From the NCBI GenBank assembly GCA_030550395.1, contig JAUQPL010000014.1, forward strand, positions 1 to 45,877: DNA of 45,877 nucleotides. The letters are read 5' to 3'. Below are positions 35,415 to 42,470 of this stretch, piece after piece (the first letter of the stretch is position 1; every line of letters starts with the position of its first letter). This DNA comes from Bacteroidota bacterium. Lineage in GTDB: Bacteria; Bacteroidota; Ignavibacteria; Kapaibacteriales; HRBIN21. A model generated the notes under the pieces. It searched no databases, had not been told where the DNA came from, and saw only the letters and a program-made list of their open reading frames with translations. The translations under genes were made by a program, and so were the position numbers.

Positions 35415-36190
35415 TGGTGCACCGCTTTCCACAAGGTAACAAGCTCGTGGAGGAAACCCTCCACCTCCGCTAAAGGAATTTGGGTATCCGGATCGCTCAG
35501 CGCCTGCTCCGGATTCGGATGGGTTTCAAAGAAAATACCGTCAACACCGACAGCAATTGCTGCCCGAGCCAAAGCCCGGACAAATTCACGGCGGCCCCCC
35601 GAGCGCTCCCCTACGTTGGGCTGCTGCACCGAGTGTGTAGCGTCGTAGAGCACCGGACATCCTGTCTGCCGTAGGAGCACAAGGGAGCGGAAATCCACAA
35701 CCAAATCCCGATAGCCGAACATTGTGCCCCGCTCCGTCAACCACACTTCCTTTCCACCCCCCAGACGCACTTTCTCCACCGCATGCACCATGCTCTCCGG
35801 CGCCATAAACTGCCCCTTCTTGATGTTCACAATCTTCCCCGTCGCTCCCGCTGCCATGAGCAGATCGGTCTGCCGGCAGAGAAAGGCCGGAATCTGGAGA
35901 ATATCCACGTACGAGGCAGCCACTACCGCTTCCGCGGGCGTGTGAATGTCTGTTAAAACGGGCACCCCATATGTGCGGCGAACCTCTAGCAGCAACTCCA
36001 GAGCTTGTTCGTCCCCTATGCCAGTGAAGGAACGCGCGCTGGTCCGATTCGCTTTGCGATAGGAGGATTTAAAGACAAAGCGGACGGGTAATTCCGCACA
36101 TAAACGGCACAGATGCTCCGCTACCGTGTGCAATAGCTCGGCGGATTCTACAACACAGGGTCCGGCAACAATGAGTAAGGTCGGTTCCAT
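35393..36190 (-). CDS. kdsA: 3-deoxy-8-phosphooctulonate synthase
   Basis: A 265-residue cytosolic TIM-barrel enzyme that joins phosphoenolpyruvate and arabinose 5-phosphate to make Kdo 8-phosphate for lipopolysaccharide. LIVAGPCVVES, FKSSYRKANRTS, DIHTPAEA, WLTERGTMFGYRDLVVDFRS and YDATHSVQQPN are the family signatures. KANRTS and the C-terminal NPEQALSDPDTQIPL segment fit KdsA rather than DAHP synthase. The frame extends to 36334, but ATG 36190 gives the standard MEPTLLIVAGPC start. A TAATTTTG element ends only six bases upstream, suggesting a leaderless mRNA. First gene of kdsA-lptC-tpiA-pgsA. Confidence 0.95.
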   Translation of the reverse strand: MEPTLLIVAGPCVVESAELLHTVAEHLCRLCAELPVRFVFKSSYRKANRTSARSFTGIGDEQALELLLEVRRTYGVPVLTDIHTPAEAVVAASYVDILQIPAFLCRQTDLLMAAGATGKIVNIKKGQFMAPESMVHAVEKVRLGGGKEVWLTERGTMFGYRDLVVDFRSLVLLRQTGCPVLYDATHSVQQPNVGERSGGRREFVRALARAAIAVGVDGIFFETHPNPEQALSDPDTQIPLAEVEGFLHELVTLWKAVHQCGFVVP

Positions 36191-36824
36191 CGGCAGCAAA
36201 ATTAGGAAGGCCTTGCTTCTTGCCATCCTCACCAGCACCGCACTCCGAGCAATGTCCCCAATGGACACCACTCGGATACCTTCTGAGGACGCTACTGACT
36301 CCGTCCACTGGATTGGGGCAGAAGAGCTTGCCATTGCTCTCTTTGCCTACACCCTCGTTCCCGTATGGCTCACACTCGGGGTCGCATCACTTGTTTCCCC
36401 TACAGTAAACGTTGAGCACAGTCAACAGCGCTGGCATTGGAGCTGGGCCGTAGGTACCGGCATTGGGTGGAGTGGTCAGGAAAGCTCCTTCCGCTTTTCC
36501 CGAATCCGCTTACACGGTGAGCTGGAATCCAGTGGAAGGAGTCGCTTCAATCTCTCCGTACTCGCTGATTGGAACGTTCTATCGGTGATAACGGCAGAAC
36601 TGTTTCGGCTTGGCGCCAGCGCAGGCATAGGCTGGCAACTCGGAGGGGAAAGCCGTCCATATGTCCAAGGTGAGCTGTGGTTGCGTAACGCCATGGGAAT
36701 TTGGTACATGGGACTCTTCCCCCAACATTCCCTCGGGCTACGGCTTCGCTATTTCCCCGCTCGTTCTTCCCTGACGCCGCGTTGGCAAGTCGGGATAGGT
36801 TGGTGGTCAACCTTCGTGTGGTAG
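36171..36824 (+). CDS. Predicted outer-membrane protein, function unknown
   Basis: A 217-residue protein of no recognised family. A basic n-region (KIRK) and a hydrophobic stretch (ALLLAILTSTALRA) look like a signal peptide. From about residue 80 the sequence alternates hydrophobic and polar residues in short strands separated by Gly/Ser turns (WHWSWAVGTGIGWSGQE, RLHGELESSGRSRFNLS, GIGWQLGGESRPYVQGEL), ending in GIGWWSTFVW. The aromatic C-terminus and strand pattern suggest a small beta-barrel. ATG 36171 overlaps the divergent kdsA start by 20 bases. A TTG near 36211 after AGGAAGG is an alternative start giving a shorter signal peptide. Confidence 0.6.
   Translation: MSKVGSIGSKIRKALLLAILTSTALRAMSPMDTTRIPSEDATDSVHWIGAEELAIALFAYTLVPVWLTLGVASLVSPTVNVEHSQQRWHWSWAVGTGIGWSGQESSFRFSRIRLHGELESSGRSRFNLSVLADWNVLSVITAELFRLGASAGIGWQLGGESRPYVQGELWLRNAMGIWYMGLFPQHSLGLRLRYFPARSSLTPRWQVGIGWWSTFVW
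36197..36204 (-). promoter_or_regulatory. TAATTTTG element directly before kdsA
   Basis: Minus-strand TAATTTTG matches TAnnTTTG and ends six bases before the kdsA ATG. Transcription would begin at or within a few bases of the start codon. The element lies inside the divergently read signal-peptide region of the outer-membrane protein gene. Confidence 0.45.
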
Positions 36825-36887
36825 CCATGCCATCTCCGTCTATACCCTAGACCTGCCTTAGATTGGCTCCATAACAGTGCAGTCTGA

Positions 36888-36908
36888 GGGCAGTATTTTT
36901 GTCTGCCC
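36888..36908. repeat. Inverted repeat framing the HAF-gene promoter element
   Basis: GGGCAG and CTGCCC form a perfect 6-bp inverted repeat with a 9-base centre, TATTTTTGT, which contains the whole promoter element. The geometry suits a dimeric repressor covering the -7 region. Confidence 0.4.
36894..36901 (+). promoter_or_regulatory. TATTTTTG promoter element for the HAF-repeat gene
   Basis: TATTTTTG fits TAnnTTTG and ends 28 bases before ATG 36930, the same distance as for asnS and guaA. It lies in the centre of an inverted repeat. Confidence 0.5.
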
Positions 36909-36929
36909 CACAAACCGCGCAACAACACG

Positions 36930-38234
36930 ATGCCTTGCCGAAGAATACAGGAACTCCTGTTGTGTATCTGCTGCGGTCGGCTCATCGCCCAACAGCTCTT
37001 CTGGTTAGGTCAGCTTCCCGGTGGTGGAACAAGCGAAGCCTACGCTGTCTCCGATAGCGGAACCGTGGTAGTTGGAAGAGCAGAGAATGCCAACTACTTC
37101 TGGAGAGCGTTCCGATGGACTCCAGCCGGTAGGATGGAACCGTTGGGAACCTTTGGTGGGAGCTTTAGCGAAGCTACCGCTGTTTCTCCCGATGGTTCTA
37201 TCATCGTCGGCAGAGCCCAAGACAGTCTCGGGCGATGGCGCGCTTTCCGATGGAGCGCCTCCGAAGGGCTCCAAGACTTGGGTACGCTGGGCGGACGGGA
37301 AAGCGAGGCTTTTGACATTGCTCCCTCCGGGATTATCGTCGGGAAAGCTGCCAACGCTAGCCTTCAGTCCCGCGCCTTTCGCTGGAGCCCGGCTGAAGGT
37401 ATGCAGGAGCTCGGGACCTTTGGGGGCCCGGAGAGCGCTGCGCTGGCCATTGCTCGTGACAGCTTTGTCATCGTTGGATGGGCAGAGAATGCTGACCGCC
37501 AACCCCGAGCATTCCGATGGAGTCCCACCACAGGAATGGAAGACTTAGGCACTCTTGGTGGCGCCCGTAGTGAGGCTTATGCTGTCTCTGCCAATGGTTT
37601 TGTCGTAGTTGGCAGAGCTGAGAACATTGACCGTCTCTGGCGTGCCTTCCGATGGACACCCAGCACTGGGATGCGCGAGCTGGGTACGCTCGGCGGGCGG
37701 GAAAGCGCCGCTATGGCTCTCTCTGCCGATGGCTCTATCGTGGTCGGATGGGCAGCAACTCCGACGGCAGATTGGCACGCTTTCCGATGGACCGAAGAAA
37801 CCGGCCTCCAAGACCTCAACCTCCTCTATGCCCGCGTAGTCGGGCGCTCGCTTCTCTACACCGCCAATGGTATATCCCCCGATGGGCGGTATATCGTCGG
37901 CTATGGCATTAATGCGTCCACAGGACGCCGGGAAGCTTACCTACTGGACACGCAGGGCACCACATCGGTAGCAGGCCATACGAGCCAGCCGTTCTATTTG
38001 GTCGTAGAACCCAACCCCGTCATTGGCACTGGGATTGTGCGTCTACGGGCAGCAACACGGCCGGTGCGCGTTTCTATTTTGGACCTTCTTGGTCGGGAGC
38101 TTATTGTACTCGGCACGGTAGTAGGCATCGGGGAATCCACGGTTCCTCTGCCTGCATTGCCCGCAGGCACGTACCTTGTGCTGGCCCGTGCCGATAACAC
38201 TACCGCAGCCGCGCCGGTAGTAGTCTTACGGTAG
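36930..38234 (+). CDS. Exported HAF-repeat propeller protein with type IX sorting-like domain
   Basis: A 434-residue secreted protein. A short hydrophobic N-terminus (ELLLCICCGRLIAQQ) is a probable signal peptide. Residues 26-295 are six repeats of 45 residues with the pattern LGTLGG..SEA.AVS..G.VVVG.A, then RAFRW, and a degenerate seventh repeat follows (ISPDGRYIVGYGINASTGRR). These are 'extracellular HAF' repeats, and seven units would close a seven-bladed propeller. The final 80 residues are a sorting-like domain (VVEPNPVIGTGIVRLRAATR, then VSILDLLGREL and LPAGTYLVLAR), predicting export by the type IX system. Ligand and function are unknown. It converges on the TonB receptor gene with 28 bases between the stop codons. 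Confidence 0.85.
   Translation: MPCRRIQELLLCICCGRLIAQQLFWLGQLPGGGTSEAYAVSDSGTVVVGRAENANYFWRAFRWTPAGRMEPLGTFGGSFSEATAVSPDGSIIVGRAQDSLGRWRAFRWSASEGLQDLGTLGGRESEAFDIAPSGIIVGKAANASLQSRAFRWSPAEGMQELGTFGGPESAALAIARDSFVIVGWAENADRQPRAFRWSPTTGMEDLGTLGGARSEAYAVSANGFVVVGRAENIDRLWRAFRWTPSTGMRELGTLGGRESAAMALSADGSIVVGWAATPTADWHAFRWTEETGLQDLNLLYARVVGRSLLYTANGISPDGRYIVGYGINASTGRREAYLLDTQGTTSVAGHTSQPFYLVVEPNPVIGTGIVRLRAATRPVRVSILDLLGRELIVLGTVVGIGESTVPLPALPAGTYLVLARADNTTAAAPVVVLR
37005..37814 (+). repeat. Six in-frame 135-bp repeats (HAF units)
   Basis: The span is exactly six units of 45 codons. Conserved words at corresponding places are LGTLGG or LGTFGG, (V/I)VG(R/W/K)A, and RAFRW or HAFRW. The DNA copies have diverged but keep phrases such as TTCCGATGGA, so duplication is old and under protein-level constraint. 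Confidence 0.85.
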
Positions 38235-38262
38235 GGCTTTCCCAACAAGCACAGGCAGAAAG

Positions 38263-40473
38263 CTACTGCCCAATGCGCCAGCGCATCCCGATGTAAAAGA
38301 GCCGTGCCTCCAGCGGCCCCCAGACTAGCGAGGCATCAAAGTAAGGTCCACGAGGATTCTGTGGGTCAATGACAGCAACCCGCTGGAGGGCATTGGTGGC
38401 GTTTTCCACCCCGATGTAAAGCTCCCACGCTCCAAAACGACGCGTTATCTGCCCATTGACCCGGAAGACTGCTGGGAAGCGCTCGCTCCAGCGAAGACTA
38501 TCAGGATTGCCGGCCGACGTTGGGAGCCGACCAGAGCTATTCCAAACCAGCGTTGCATCCACTTGCCACTGCCTATCAGCCATCTCATAATGCACTGTTG
38601 CCAAGACCCGATGCGGGGAAACCAGGGGTCGGCGTCGCCATTGCCCTCCCGTCCGTGCCCATGTATCCCACCACCGGTAAGCAAGGCGCAGCTCTATGTC
38701 AGCAATCTTCCCTTCCAGCTGTACCAGCACGGAGTTGGCGTACGCTCGTCCTACATCCTGCAGGAGTAGCAGCCGCGCACTGGCATCCATGTCCGGCACC
38801 ACCTGATTCCGGAATTCTGTCCGAAATGCCTCTACATCCACCGTCCAGAGTTCGCCCACCGGCAGCAGCACCGTCACCGAGCCGCCATAGTTCCATCCCC
38901 ACTCGGGAGAAATCTGTCCCCAAACAATCCGCCGTGCACTGAGGAAGTAGGGAAGATTATCTGCAACCACATTCGGCACTCGCATCCCCCGACCTCCAGA
39001 GAGGCGCAGCGTCACCAACGTTACAGGCCGCCACTTCAGATATGCCCTCGGCGTCAGGAAAGCCCCGTAAAGATTGTGCCAGTCCCCTCGGAGCCCTGCA
39101 ACCAGCGTTACCGTTGAGAAGGGGAAAGTCGCCTCAACGAAAGCTCCTGGCACGATCTCCCGGCGTGTCCACGCCGTATCGGCAAAGCGCTCATCGTAGA
39201 GGTCATTCATCACATCAACCCCATACCGGAGCTGCATCTCCGACCATTCGCTTACTCCCATGAACTTGACCATGCTCATGTACTCACTGCCAGTGTACGG
39301 ACGTAGTCCTAAGGTAGCTTCTATCCACTGCCCAACGATGGCAGCCCGGAGCCCAAGCTGCGTGGTCTCACTCACTGGAATAGTGCTTTTGAGGATGAGC
39401 TCACCTCGGCGCTCACGCGTGTGAACTGCATACGAGCGGCTTGCCTCCACTGCCGAAAGGGTACCACTCCGCCGCTCTTCTACCACCCCCTTGGCAAGGG
39501 CGTGAAACTCTATTGCAGTCGTATCTCCTAAATGGCTCAACCATGCCATAGCATTGAGCTGCCGCAACAGTGGCATGTCAATAAACCCATCTCCGTTGAC
39601 ATCCCGTTCCCACGACGTCAGACGTCCATGCAAGAACCCCATCCCAAACCAACGGGAAGACAGCCGATGAGCAGAGGTCAGGTTCAGCTCCAACCTCCCT
39701 GCTGTGCTCGCATATGAGTTGGCGAAGAAGGGAACGTCATTATACGGCTTCCGATAGTTCAGAGCAATCGTGCCCGTCAGCCCTTCGTAACCCTCAACCA
39801 CAGAGGCAGCTCCTTTGGAGATAGCAATCCCCTCCAGGAAAGGTCCGGGCACAAACTCCCACTGGAAGGGTAATGCCAGTCCTCGCATGACGGGAACGGC
39901 CTCGGTAAGCGTTTGTACGTAGGCTCCTGTCAACCCCAGCATCTGGATCTGGCGCGCACCCGTCAGCGGATCAGAAAAGGTTGCCTCCACCGTCGGACTC
40001 TTTTCAAAGGACTCTGCCAACGAACAACACGCCGATTGCTCCAATTGCCGAGAGGTGATAAGCTCTGTTTTCACGGGTGCAGGAGCAATCGTTGGCGCTG
40101 CTGCCTCAACTTCTACTTGAGATACCTCATACGCCGCTACCAATACGATTCTCAGCGTATCGGTTACCTGGGCTGGAAGCACGGTATCTCGGCTACGGTA
40201 GCCAACGGAGCTAATTCGTAATGTGTCTGCTCCCAAAGGACGGCTCAATATAAAGTGTCCGTCCGACGCCGTGATTGTTCCAACTGTTGTCCCCACCCAC
40301 CGAACTCGCGCCCCCGGAAGGGGACGTCGAGCTCCATCAGGCTCTTCTCCGTACACAAAACCATGAATGCGGACACCCTCTTTCGGGCCCCGACCATGTC
40401 CCTCTGGATGCTGTCCCTTCAGTCCAACAGCCACGACAAGTGCAAGACAAATGCTCATTAGGCACACTATCAT
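38263..40473 (-). CDS. TonB-dependent outer-membrane receptor with Cys-Cys plug motif
   Basis: A 736-residue receptor. A signal peptide ends near residue 20. Residues of about 34-112 form a carboxypeptidase-regulatory-like domain (GFVYGEEPDG, LPGARVRWVG). The plug then has SACCSLAESFEKSPTVEATF and DPLTGARQIQMLGLTGAYVQ. The rest is the 22-strand barrel (GLRGDWHNLYGAFLTPRAYL). The adjacent cysteines 149-150 and the DPLTGARQIQMLGL segment mark a Bacteroidota receptor subgroup that I recall lying beside cysteine-rich or heavy-metal genes; metal or metal-chelate uptake is inferred, not shown. ATG 40473 has a perfect GGAGGAG, but that site sits in one arm of a 14-bp inverted repeat. Preceded by a cysteine-rich gene on the same strand. 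Confidence 0.88.
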   Translation of the reverse strand: MIVCLMSICLALVVAVGLKGQHPEGHGRGPKEGVRIHGFVYGEEPDGARRPLPGARVRWVGTTVGTITASDGHFILSRPLGADTLRISSVGYRSRDTVLPAQVTDTLRIVLVAAYEVSQVEVEAAAPTIAPAPVKTELITSRQLEQSACCSLAESFEKSPTVEATFSDPLTGARQIQMLGLTGAYVQTLTEAVPVMRGLALPFQWEFVPGPFLEGIAISKGAASVVEGYEGLTGTIALNYRKPYNDVPFFANSYASTAGRLELNLTSAHRLSSRWFGMGFLHGRLTSWERDVNGDGFIDMPLLRQLNAMAWLSHLGDTTAIEFHALAKGVVEERRSGTLSAVEASRSYAVHTRERRGELILKSTIPVSETTQLGLRAAIVGQWIEATLGLRPYTGSEYMSMVKFMGVSEWSEMQLRYGVDVMNDLYDERFADTAWTRREIVPGAFVEATFPFSTVTLVAGLRGDWHNLYGAFLTPRAYLKWRPVTLVTLRLSGGRGMRVPNVVADNLPYFLSARRIVWGQISPEWGWNYGGSVTVLLPVGELWTVDVEAFRTEFRNQVVPDMDASARLLLLQDVGRAYANSVLVQLEGKIADIELRLAYRWWDTWARTGGQWRRRPLVSPHRVLATVHYEMADRQWQVDATLVWNSSGRLPTSAGNPDSLRWSERFPAVFRVNGQITRRFGAWELYIGVENATNALQRVAVIDPQNPRGPYFDASLVWGPLEARLFYIGMRWRIGQ

Positions 40474-40479
40474 AGTGGG

Positions 40480-40581
40480 CTCCTCCAACCATTGTGAGAC
40501 ATAAGCTATAGCCACTCAAAACCGCTGCAGGAAACACTCCCACAGGCGCTGAAACAAGGCCAGAGAGAATGGTTGGAGGAG
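40480..40581 (-). promoter_or_regulatory. RBS-sequestering inverted repeat between cysteine-rich gene and receptor gene
   Basis: CTCCTCCAACCATT (40480-40493) and AATGGTTGGAGGAG (40568-40581) are perfect 14-bp inverted copies, 74 bases apart. Read on the minus strand, the first arm begins immediately after the TGA of the cysteine-rich gene. The second arm contains GGAGGAG, the ribosome-binding site six bases before the receptor ATG. The loop can itself form an 8-bp hairpin around CTGTGGGA and TTCCTGCAG, with two G-U pairs. The structure would block receptor translation when formed. A ribosome ending at the upstream stop would cover the first arm and open it. Confidence 0.6.
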
Positions 40582-40995
40582 TCAACAGCGAAATTCACAC
40601 AGGAGCGATAACGCCGGTGCTCTCTGTCTTGCTCTCTCTGTCCGATTATGGAGGACGTAAGAACCCGACTTCACCCCCCACAGGTCGGGCACTAAGAGCA
40701 GTCCGCCAGATATCCCCCCGAACAGGTCTTTTGGGGCAGGGAGCGATCCCTGTAGCACGAAGTCAGAGAGATCTTCTGAACAATGCCCCTTGACGCAGCA
40801 GCTCAGCAGGTCTTCTTGGCAATCCCCTTCAGGATGCGTTAAGTCCCTACAGCAACATTCCTCCTCTCCTTCCACATTCGCAATGGTGCTGCAAATCAGA
40901 GGGGCACGAATGCAAACACACTGCAGTATCGGTGCTGTCCCGACGGAAACTCCGTAGAGAACGGCTACCGCCAATGAAATTCGCTGCCATCCCAT
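40582..40995 (-). CDS. Cysteine-rich exported small protein
   Basis: A 137-residue protein with a signal peptide (MGWQRISLAVAVLYGVSVGTA) and 12 cysteines, arranged as CVC (26-28), C35, CCC (47-49), C59, CC (66-67), C72 and two near the end. HPEGDC and KGHC bring histidines close, so metal binding is plausible. In Bacteroidota, small cysteine-rich proteins of the HYC_CC_PP kind lie beside TonB receptors with a CC plug motif; this could be a divergent relative, but the HYC motif is missing. The frame is open to 41106, while ATG 40995 best fits the signal peptide. It precedes the receptor gene and probably shares its mRNA. The last 40 residues are less convincing as folded protein. Confidence 0.6.
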   Translation of the reverse strand: MGWQRISLAVAVLYGVSVGTAPILQCVCIRAPLICSTIANVEGEEECCCRDLTHPEGDCQEDLLSCCVKGHCSEDLSDFVLQGSLPAPKDLFGGISGGLLLVPDLWGVKSGSYVLHNRTERARQRAPALSLLCEFRC

Positions 40996-41051
40996 TGCAT
41001 GTCCAGCGGACGAAGAGCTATCACCACGATTGTGCGTCTGATGGAGCGCTC

Positions 41052-41080
41052 TTGCCAGTGGGGGGAACTCTTTAATTTTG
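41052..41080 (+). promoter_or_regulatory. Promoter TTG-N18-TAATTTTG for the PNPOx-UbiA fusion gene
   Basis: TTG at 41052 and TAATTTTG at 41073 are separated by 18 bases, close to the Bacteroidota -33/-7 spacing. The element ends 40 bases before ATG 41121. This is the only promoter in the window where I see both parts. It lies within the divergent region upstream of the cysteine-rich gene. Confidence 0.6.
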
Positions 41081-41120
41081 TCGACCGGCTGGTCAGTCAA
41101 ACTCATTCCAAGACCCTTCT

Positions 41121-42470
41121 ATGGACGTGGAAGTGTTGAAAACCATCCAGCAGGTATTCCGGGAAAACAAAGCCTTCACACTCGTAACCCAGGGTTCACA
41201 CGGTATATGGGCTGGGAAAGCCTACTTTGGCGAGCAGGATGGCTACCTTTATACAGCGCTGGAGCAAGGGCGTAACTACCGCAACCTCATGGAGAATCCT
41301 CGGGTCTTTTTCGTTATTGAGCGGGGAGTGCCCGACCGCTTCATTCAAGGTGAAGGAATCGCCGAACGGTTGGGACCGATTGAGGAATGCTCAGAGCGGA
41401 GCATTATTTTCCGCAAGGCACTGGAGCTGGTACTCTTCGCTAAGTTGATTCCTGGCGTCACCGTATTCCGGATTCGTCCGACCCGACTGTTTGTATCCGA
41501 CTTCACCCGTGAGTGGAAGCCTCGAGCAGAGATAGAGATCACGGAAGAGGCTTTAGCGTGTTTCCGTCAGCACCGGCCTAGACAGCCATGGCTTTCCCTG
41601 TTCTGGAAAGCTATTCGACCCTTTGCTTTTCCGGCAACGCTGGCGCCCGTGCTCTTAGGCTCTTTAATTGCCCCGACAATCGATTGGCTCCGCCTCCTTT
41701 TGACACTGCTGGGCACGATGCTAGCTCACGCAGGGGTTAACGTCATCAGCGACTATATGGACTGGCGGCGTGGAGCGGATACTTGGAAGGTACTCGGCTC
41801 CAGCCGTGTGCTTGTTGATGGTCTCATGGATCCACGAACCCACCTGCGCTTCGGTATAATTCTGCTGCTCTTAGCCACGCTCATCGGCGTATGGCTCGTT
41901 GGGCTAAGCGGACCAGCTATTTGGTACCTGATGGCAGCTGGAGCCGCATTGGGTATCTTCTACACTGTGCCGCCTATCGGACTCAAGTATCGGGCGTTGG
42001 GGGATATTGCCGTCTTCCTGGCTTTCGGTCCTCTGATGGCGCTTGGGGCATACTATGTCCAGACCTCCCAGCTGACGTGGATTCCAGTCTGGCTCTCTGT
42101 ACCCATTGGCCTATTGACGATTGCAATTTTGCACGGCAATAACTACCGCGACATTGCCGAAGATCGCGCCGCTGGATACCGTACAGTAGCCAGCCTGATA
42201 GGACCACGGGGATCGGCTTACTACTACGCCCTGCTGGTGGCGGGAGCATATATCTCGGTTGGAGTGTTTATCGCTCTGGGATGGTTGCCGCTGTGGTCTC
42301 TTGGAGTCCTCTTCTCCCTACCTTTGGCATGGCGCAATGTAACGGTAGCCTTCAACCATGCACGAGTAGCTTTCAGCTTCTTAGATCTGCTCACGGCACA
42401 GCTGCACCTTGTGTTCTCGCTCTTACTGGTCGCTGGAGTATTACTGCAGCGCTTTGCACCTATTCCATGA
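41121..42470 (+). CDS. Fusion of FMN-binding split barrel (PNPOx-like) and UbiA/MenA-type prenyltransferase
   Basis: A 449-residue two-domain protein. Residues 1-150 resemble the pyridoxamine-5'-phosphate-oxidase-like split barrel (FRENKAFTLVTQGSHGIWAG, NYRNLMENPRVFFVIE, FRIRPTRLFVSDF), a fold that binds FMN, F420 or haem. Residues of about 160-449 are a UbiA prenyltransferase with nine likely membrane helices. The two aspartate motifs are NVISDYMDWRRGADT (near 207) and NNYRDIAEDRAAGYRT (near 340), and bind the prenyl diphosphate through magnesium. The second motif resembles MenA, which prenylates dihydroxynaphthoate for menaquinone. The fused N-domain is unusual for MenA; it may reduce or hold the aromatic or quinone substrate, which is inference. 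It overlaps the next gene by ATGA. Confidence 0.85.
   Translation: MDVEVLKTIQQVFRENKAFTLVTQGSHGIWAGKAYFGEQDGYLYTALEQGRNYRNLMENPRVFFVIERGVPDRFIQGEGIAERLGPIEECSERSIIFRKALELVLFAKLIPGVTVFRIRPTRLFVSDFTREWKPRAEIEITEEALACFRQHRPRQPWLSLFWKAIRPFAFPATLAPVLLGSLIAPTIDWLRLLLTLLGTMLAHAGVNVISDYMDWRRGADTWKVLGSSRVLVDGLMDPRTHLRFGIILLLLATLIGVWLVGLSGPAIWYLMAAGAALGIFYTVPPIGLKYRALGDIAVFLAFGPLMALGAYYVQTSQLTWIPVWLSVPIGLLTIAILHGNNYRDIAEDRAAGYRTVASLIGPRGSAYYYALLVAGAYISVGVFIALGWLPLWSLGVLFSLPLAWRNVTVAFNHARVAFSFLDLLTAQLHLVFSLLLVAGVLLQRFAPIP

Noticed and set aside
37005-37814. Direct repeats as a possible CRISPR array
   Set aside because: The repeats are coding, continuous and of 135 bp with no spacers; they are protein repeats.
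41081-41100. GACC-GGCT-GGTC inverted repeat after the fusion-gene promoter
   Set aside because: A four-base stem is too short to support an operator call.
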